From: an uncultured Lysobacter sp.
GTDB taxonomy: Bacteria; Pseudomonadota; Gammaproteobacteria; Xanthomonadales; Xanthomonadaceae
DNA length: 12,229 nucleotides
Direction: 5' to 3'
NCBI GenBank assembly: GCA_946479915.1
Contig: CAMLHR010000013.1
Location: 1 to 12,229 of the forward strand
This document shows, piece by piece, positions 7,968-12,229 of this stretch; positions within the stretch are counted from its first letter, which is position 1; each line of letters begins with the position of its first letter. The position numbers and the translations under genes were made by a program. The notes under the pieces are model-generated. The model ran no database searches and was not told where the DNA came from. It saw only the letters and a program-made list of their open reading frames with translations.

Positions 7968-7973
7968 CTCCTT
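7968..7973 (-). promoter_or_regulatory. Shine-Dalgarno site of dps
   Basis: Read on the minus strand this is AAGGAG, a full-strength Shine-Dalgarno core, 7 nt from the ATG at 7960. It decides the dps start against longer in-frame alternatives. Confidence 0.8.
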
Positions 7974-7990
7974 CCCGTGGGGTTGCAGCG

Positions 7991-8019
7991 ACAATACGTC
8001 GCGCGCGCCTTCATTTGAA
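7991..8019 (-). promoter_or_regulatory. Candidate sigma-70-type promoter for dps
   Basis: On the minus strand, TTCAAA (8014-8019) and TATTGT (7991-7996) are separated by 17 nt. Each matches the -35 and -10 consensus at 4 of 6 positions. Transcription would begin near 7984, leaving a short leader that contains the AAGGAG site. The stretch 7991-8030 is visibly richer in A/T than its surroundings, as expected for a promoter. No OxyR-type or other operator could be recognised, and no plus-strand promoter for hrpA was convincing. Confidence 0.35.
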
Positions 8020-8045
8020 ATGGATTGTCCCGCTCGAACCGATCG

Positions 8046-11000
8046 ATGGAACCTATCGAAACCCCCGCCCCGGCGTCGCCCCAGTTCCGCGTGGACCATG
8101 CCCGTGTGGATCCGTCGCTGCCGATCGCCGCGCAGGCCGACCGCATTGTCGCGTTGCTGCGTGAACACCAGGTCGTGGTGGTGGCGGGCGAGACCGGTTC
8201 GGGGAAGACGACGCAGTTGCCCAAGCTGTGCCTGGCCGCCGGTCGCGGCGTGGCCGGGATGATCGGCTGCACGCAACCCAGGCGCATCGCGGCGCGCACG
8301 GTCGCGCGCCGGGTGGCCGAGGAACTGCAGGTGCCGCTCGGCGGGCTGGTCGGGTTCCAGGTGCGTTTCAACGAGCAGGTCGCGGACCACACCGCGATCA
8401 AGTTCATGACCGACGGCATCCTGCTCGCCGAGATCCAGGCCGACCGCCGGCTGTCGCGCTACGACACGATCATCGTGGACGAGGCGCACGAGCGCAGCCT
8501 CAACATCGACTTCCTGCTCGGCTACCTCAAGCAGCTCCTGCGACGGCGGCGCGACCTCAAGGTCCTGGTCACCTCCGCCACGATCGACACCGAGCGCTTC
8601 TCCGCGCACTTCGACGGCGCGCCGGTGGTCGAGGTCGAGGGCCGGGGCCATCCGGTCGAGGTCGCGTACCGCCCGCTCGAGGCGCTGGACGACGGGGACG
8701 GCAGCGCCTCGGTGCTCGACGGCATCGTCGCCGCGTGCGACGAGATCGCGCGCGACCGCCACGGCGGGGACACGCTCGTGTTCCTCCCGGGCGAACGCGA
8801 GATCCGCGACGCGCACCGCGCGCTCGAGCACCGGAAGTACCGCCACACCGAGGTCCTGCCGCTGTACGCGCGGTTGTCCGCGCGCGACCAGGACCGCGTG
8901 TTCAACCCCGGCCCGAAACGGCGCATCGTGCTGGCGACGAACGTGGCGGAAACCTCGCTGACGGTCCCGCGGATCCACTACGTGGTCGATCCGGGGCTGG
9001 CCCGCGTGAAGCGCTACAGCCCGCGCAGCAAGCTGGACCGGCTGCACGTTGAGCCGATCAGCCAGGCCAGCGCCGACCAGCGCAAGGGCCGCTGCGGGCG
9101 CATCGCGCCAGGCACCTGCTTCCGCCTGTATTCGGAAGCCGACTTCGCGTCGCGGCCGCGCTTCACCGATCCGGAGATCCGGCGCGCGGCGCTGGGCGGC
9201 GTGATCCTGCGGATGCTTGCGCTGAAGCTGGGACGGATCGACGCGTTCCCGTTCCTCGAGCCACCGGACCCCCGCGCGATCGCGGACGGCTGGCAGACGC
9301 TCGCCGAGCTGGGCGCGGTGGACGTCGACCGGCGCCTCACGGAGGTCGGACGCCGGATGGCGCGGCTGCCGGTGGACGTCAAGCTGGCAAGGATGCTGGT
9401 CGCGGCGCGCGCGCACGGCTGCCTGCGCGAGATGCTCGTGGTCGCGTCGTTCCTCGGCATCCAGGACCCGCGCGAACGGCCGGCCGACCAGCGCGCGGAA
9501 GCGGACAACGCGCACGCCCGGTTCGCGGACCCGAAGTCCGAGTTCGCCGGCATCCTCAAGCTGTGGGACGCCTACCGGACGGCGCACGAGGCGCTCTCGC
9601 AGTCGCAACTCCGCAAGTGGGCCGCGGAGCACTTCCTGGGGTTCCTGCGGCTGCGCGAGTGGCGCGAACTGCACCGGCAACTGAAGCTGCTGGCCGGCGA
9701 CGACGCGGGCGCGGGCGGCAGGGACCGTCCGTATGCCCGTCTGCACCGCGCGCTGATCGCCGGGCTGCCGACGCACGTCGGCCATCGCGGCGACCGTGGC
9801 GTCTACGACGGCCCGCGCGGCCGCAAGTTCAAGCTGTTCCCCGGGTCGCCGCTGGCACGCAAGCCGCCGCCCTGGGTGCTGTCGGCGACGCTGCTCGACA
9901 CCGAGCAGGTGTGGGGCCTGGTCAACGCCGCGATCGAGCCCGACTGGGCGATCGCGGAACTGCCGCACCTGCTGGCGCGACGGCACCACGACCCGCGCTG
10001 GGCCCGATCGCAGGGCCGGGTGATCGGCAGCGAACAGGTCTCGCTCTTCGGCCTCGTGCTGGCGCCGAAGCGGCCGGTGGACTATGGCGCGCTGTACCCG
10101 GAGGAGGCCCGGGCCATCTTCGCGCGCGATGCCCTGGTGACGGGCGAGATCGACACGCGCAGCCCGTTCGTCGCGCGCAACCTCGCCACCCTCGCGGACG
10201 CGAAGCAGGAGGAGGCACGCCAGCGCCGCGCGGGGCTGGTGGTGGACGAGGCGTGGCAGGCCCAGTGGTACCTCGATCACCTGCCGCCGCACGTGCACGA
10301 CACGCGGGCGCTGGACGCCTGGTACGCGAAGCTGGACGCCGCGCAGCGCAAGGCGCTGGAGTGGCGTCGCGACGACCTGCTCGTGGGCGACGAGAGCGAC
10401 GCGGCGCGTTTCCCTGCGTTCCTCCCGCTCGGCGAGGCGCGCCTGCCGGTGGCCTACCGGTTCGACCCCGGCGCGCCGGACGACGGGATGACGGTGACGG
10501 TGCCGTTGCACCTGCTCAACGCGCTAGACCCGGCAAGGCTCGGCTGGCTGGCGCCCGGGTTCGTCGCGGACAAGGCCACGGCGCTGATCCGGTCGTTGCC
10601 CAAGGCGCTGCGCCGCAACTTCGTGCCGGCGCCCGACTTCGCGCGGGCGTTCGCCGAGGCGTGGCCGCAACCTGGGCCCGACGCCATCGAGGGCACGCTC
10701 GCGCGCTTCCTGCACAAGGCGACCGGCGTTCCGCTGCCGCCGACCGAATTCGACCCGGCAGCGCTCGAGCCGCACCTGCAGGCGAACCTGCGCCTGCTCG
10801 ATCGCGACGGACGCACCGTGCTCGCCGAGTCGCGGGACCTCGCCGACCTGCGCGCAAGGTTCGGCGACCGTGCCGCGAAGGCCTTCGCGGCGCGCGCGGC
10901 GGAAGGCCTGGGCGCCACCGGCCTGCTCGCGTTCCCGGCGCAGCCGATCCCGGCCAGCGTGCCCGGAGCGGGCGGCGTGCCCGCGTTCCCCGCGCTGCAC

Positions 11001-11789
11001 GACGAGGGCGACAGCGCCGCGCTTCGCGTGCATGCCGATCCGGCGGTCGCCGCCGCGGCGCATCCGGGTGGCGTGCGCCGCCTGCTGCACCTCGCGCTGC
11101 AGGACCGCCTGCGCCAGGCGCGGCGCCAGCTGCCCGTGCAACCGAAGACCGCCCTGCTGTACGCCGCGATCGAGTCGGCGGCGTCGCCGGATGCGCGCCG
11201 CGACGGTGACCGCCTGCGCGGCGACCTGGTCGAGGGCGCCTTCGCGGCCCTGGCAGGCGACGAATCGGTCGCCGGGGTGCGCGACGCCGATGCCTTCGCG
11301 GCGCTGCGCGAGCGCGTGGGCAAGGCCCTGTTCCCGGAGGCGACGGCGCGCCTGCGGCAGGCGGAAACGATCCTGGGCCTGGTGGCCGAGGTGCGGGCCG
11401 CGCTCGATCCGAAGCTGGTCGGCTGGGCCAGCGGCAACCTCGACGACATGCGTGCGCAACTGGCCGCGCTGGTGCCGCCGGGCTTCCTGCGCGACGTGCC
11501 GGCGGACGCGCTGCGCGAGTACCCGCGCTACCTGCGCGCCATCGTCCTGCGCGCCGAACGCGCGTTGCGCGACCCGATGCGCGACCAGGCGCGGATGCTC
11601 GAGCTCAAGCCGTTCACCGATGCGTTGCGCGATGCGGCCGCGGCAGGCGTCGCCGCGTCGGCCGGGTGGCAGGCGTTCCGCTGGGAACTGGAAGGCCTGC
11701 GCGTGCAGCTGTTCGCGCAGGAACTGGCGACGCGCGGGGGCACGTCGCCGAAGAAGCTCGCCGCGCGGCTGAAGGCGCTGCCTACTTGA
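8046..11789 (+). CDS. hrpA: ATP-dependent RNA helicase HrpA (DEAH box)
   Basis: HrpA is a cytoplasmic DEAH-box helicase that uses ATP to remodel RNA. In E. coli it is linked to mRNA processing and to rescue of stalled or collided ribosomes. The 1247-residue protein has all the helicase motifs: motif I GETGSGKT at 48-55, TQPRRIAA soon after, DEAH at 145-148, SAT at 177-179, ATNVAETSLT from 297 and QRKGRCGR at 345-352. A helicase-associated region follows (about 380-520), then an OB-fold-like region (about 561-640), then a long C-terminal part of about 570 residues typical of HrpA (DUF3418, from about 680, including a LPVAYRFDPG segment). Length is close to the 1300 residues of E. coli HrpA, so it appears complete. 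ATG at 8046 is preferred. An in-frame TTG at 8025 would add seven residues, but neither has a clear Shine-Dalgarno site. The gene diverges from dps and converges with the following gene, overlapping it by 8 bp, so it is probably transcribed alone. Confidence 0.95.
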   Translation: MEPIETPAPASPQFRVDHARVDPSLPIAAQADRIVALLREHQVVVVAGETGSGKTTQLPKLCLAAGRGVAGMIGCTQPRRIAARTVARRVAEELQVPLGGLVGFQVRFNEQVADHTAIKFMTDGILLAEIQADRRLSRYDTIIVDEAHERSLNIDFLLGYLKQLLRRRRDLKVLVTSATIDTERFSAHFDGAPVVEVEGRGHPVEVAYRPLEALDDGDGSASVLDGIVAACDEIARDRHGGDTLVFLPGEREIRDAHRALEHRKYRHTEVLPLYARLSARDQDRVFNPGPKRRIVLATNVAETSLTVPRIHYVVDPGLARVKRYSPRSKLDRLHVEPISQASADQRKGRCGRIAPGTCFRLYSEADFASRPRFTDPEIRRAALGGVILRMLALKLGRIDAFPFLEPPDPRAIADGWQTLAELGAVDVDRRLTEVGRRMARLPVDVKLARMLVAARAHGCLREMLVVASFLGIQDPRERPADQRAEADNAHARFADPKSEFAGILKLWDAYRTAHEALSQSQLRKWAAEHFLGFLRLREWRELHRQLKLLAGDDAGAGGRDRPYARLHRALIAGLPTHVGHRGDRGVYDGPRGRKFKLFPGSPLARKPPPWVLSATLLDTEQVWGLVNAAIEPDWAIAELPHLLARRHHDPRWARSQGRVIGSEQVSLFGLVLAPKRPVDYGALYPEEARAIFARDALVTGEIDTRSPFVARNLATLADAKQEEARQRRAGLVVDEAWQAQWYLDHLPPHVHDTRALDAWYAKLDAAQRKALEWRRDDLLVGDESDAARFPAFLPLGEARLPVAYRFDPGAPDDGMTVTVPLHLLNALDPARLGWLAPGFVADKATALIRSLPKALRRNFVPAPDFARAFAEAWPQPGPDAIEGTLARFLHKATGVPLPPTEFDPAALEPHLQANLRLLDRDGRTVLAESRDLADLRARFGDRAAKAFAARAAEGLGATGLLAFPAQPIPASVPGAGGVPAFPALHDEGDSAALRVHADPAVAAAAHPGGVRRLLHLALQDRLRQARRQLPVQPKTALLYAAIESAASPDARRDGDRLRGDLVEGAFAALAGDESVAGVRDADAFAALRERVGKALFPEATARLRQAETILGLVAEVRAALDPKLVGWASGNLDDMRAQLAALVPPGFLRDVPADALREYPRYLRAIVLRAERALRDPMRDQARMLELKPFTDALRDAAAAGVAASAGWQAFRWELEGLRVQLFAQELATRGGTSPKKLAARLKALPT

Positions 11790-12229
11790 CCCGCTGGACC
11801 TTGGTGCGGGTGTTGTAGCCCTCGACCTGCAGGAACCAGACGTTGCCGAAGACGCTCGGCTTGATGGTGACCTGCGGGTTGTCGAGTTCCACGCCCTCCA
11901 GACGCTGGGTGTCCACCTGCTTCCACACCTGGCCGTTGTCCAGCGTGTAGCGGCGGTTGCGGCCGAAGCCGTCGAAGCGGCCCTGGATCCGGGCGGTGAT
12001 GGCCTCTTCCGAACCGAAATGGAAGAAGCCGCGGTTGTCGTCCTTCACCTTCTCTTCCGCCGCCGCCGCGGCGCGCGCGGTCTCGGCCTGCAGCGTGCCC
12101 TGCAGCCAGGCGTTGAGGTTGGCCAGTTCCTGCGGCGACAGCTTGTCCAGGCCCGCGGCGGCGAACTCCTCCGGCGTCATCCGTTGCTCGATCGGGCGCT
12201 CGCCGGCGGCGTCCTGCGCGAGCGCGACG
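11782..12229 (-). CDS. Small exported protein of unknown function (5' end outside window)
   Basis: The gene ends at TAG (11782-11784) and reads in frame to the window edge. An ATG at 12180 gives a 132-residue product, but the frame continues upstream as VALAQDAAGERPIEQR, which looks like the end of a signal peptide with cleavage after ALA (ALA/QD). I therefore place the true start beyond the window. The mature protein begins with MTPEEFAAAGLDKLSPQEL, a small helical segment, then an Ala/Glu helix with AETARAAAAAEEK. The second half is a compact beta-rich region (FDGFGRNRRYTLDNGQVWKQ, then a VWFLQVEGYN strand). I recall similar short secreted or periplasmic proteins in Xanthomonadaceae but know no function. 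No lipobox Cys or catalytic motif is visible. Its stop lies inside the last codons of hrpA on the other strand, an 8-bp tail-to-tail overlap. Confidence 0.8.
   Translation of the reverse strand, partial: VALAQDAAGERPIEQRMTPEEFAAAGLDKLSPQELANLNAWLQGTLQAETARAAAAAEEKVKDDNRGFFHFGSEEAITARIQGRFDGFGRNRRYTLDNGQVWKQVDTQRLEGVELDNPQVTIKPSVFGNVWFLQVEGYNTRTKVQRVK

Noticed and set aside
8020..8262. 80-codon ORF starting ATG at 8020
   Set aside because: It overlaps the first part of hrpA in another frame, has no ribosome site and gives an Arg-rich product. The hrpA frame contains the Walker A motif in the same stretch.
7961..8419. N-terminal extension of dps by about 153 residues
   Set aside because: The extension overlaps the beginning of hrpA on the opposite strand and is unlike Dps. 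A strong AAGGAG site and a typical basic tail support the start at 7960.
7899..10511. 870-codon antisense ORF covering hrpA
   Set aside because: It is the antisense shadow of a clear helicase gene, with Arg-rich composition. The helicase motifs fix the coding strand.
9563..11209. 548-codon plus-strand ORF inside hrpA
   Set aside because: It is an alternative frame of the DUF3418 region of hrpA. The product is Arg/Ala/Gly-rich and shows no fold.

Overview
The window is about 12.2 kb of very GC-rich DNA with strong G/C preference at third codon positions. Gene content and protein style (a DUF11 surface protein next to an outer-membrane barrel protein, a Dps with a basic tail, a full HrpA/DUF3418 helicase and a small secreted protein) suggest a gammaproteobacterium of the Xanthomonadaceae, near Lysobacter or Luteimonas. 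The taxon is inferred from general resemblance, not from a marker gene or a search.

Layout. (1) Positions 3-797, plus strand: the C-terminal 264 residues of an outer-membrane beta-barrel protein whose start lies outside the window. (2) Positions 794-7372, plus strand: a 2192-residue secreted protein that overlaps the first gene by four bases (GTGA). It has a signal peptide, an N-terminal globular domain, three units of about 540 residues and a distinct C-terminal region. These two genes look like one translationally coupled cell-envelope module and fill 60% of the window. (3) Positions 7385-7960, minus strand: dps, a ferritin-like DNA-protection protein with all five ferroxidase ligands and a basic N-terminal tail. 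(4) Positions 8046-11789, plus strand: hrpA, a DEAH-box RNA helicase, divergent from dps across an 85-bp gap. (5) Positions 11782-12229, minus strand: a small exported protein of unknown function, cut by the window end and overlapping the hrpA 3' end by 8 bp.

Function. The envelope pair probably makes or decorates a surface structure. The large protein carries no recognisable anchor of its own, so the barrel protein is the natural candidate partner, though this is inference. dps (iron and DNA protection in starvation or oxidative stress) and hrpA (RNA and ribosome quality control) are cytoplasmic housekeeping or stress genes that share only a divergent promoter region. I see no RNA gene, CRISPR array, insertion sequence, integrase or attachment site. 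No intergenic stretch exceeds 85 bp.

The most unusual element is the three-unit architecture of the large surface protein, including a beta-sandwich-like segment in each unit that I cannot assign to a named family. I found no convincing sign of a wholly new multi-gene system. Several very long antisense and alternative-frame ORFs are by-products of the base composition.
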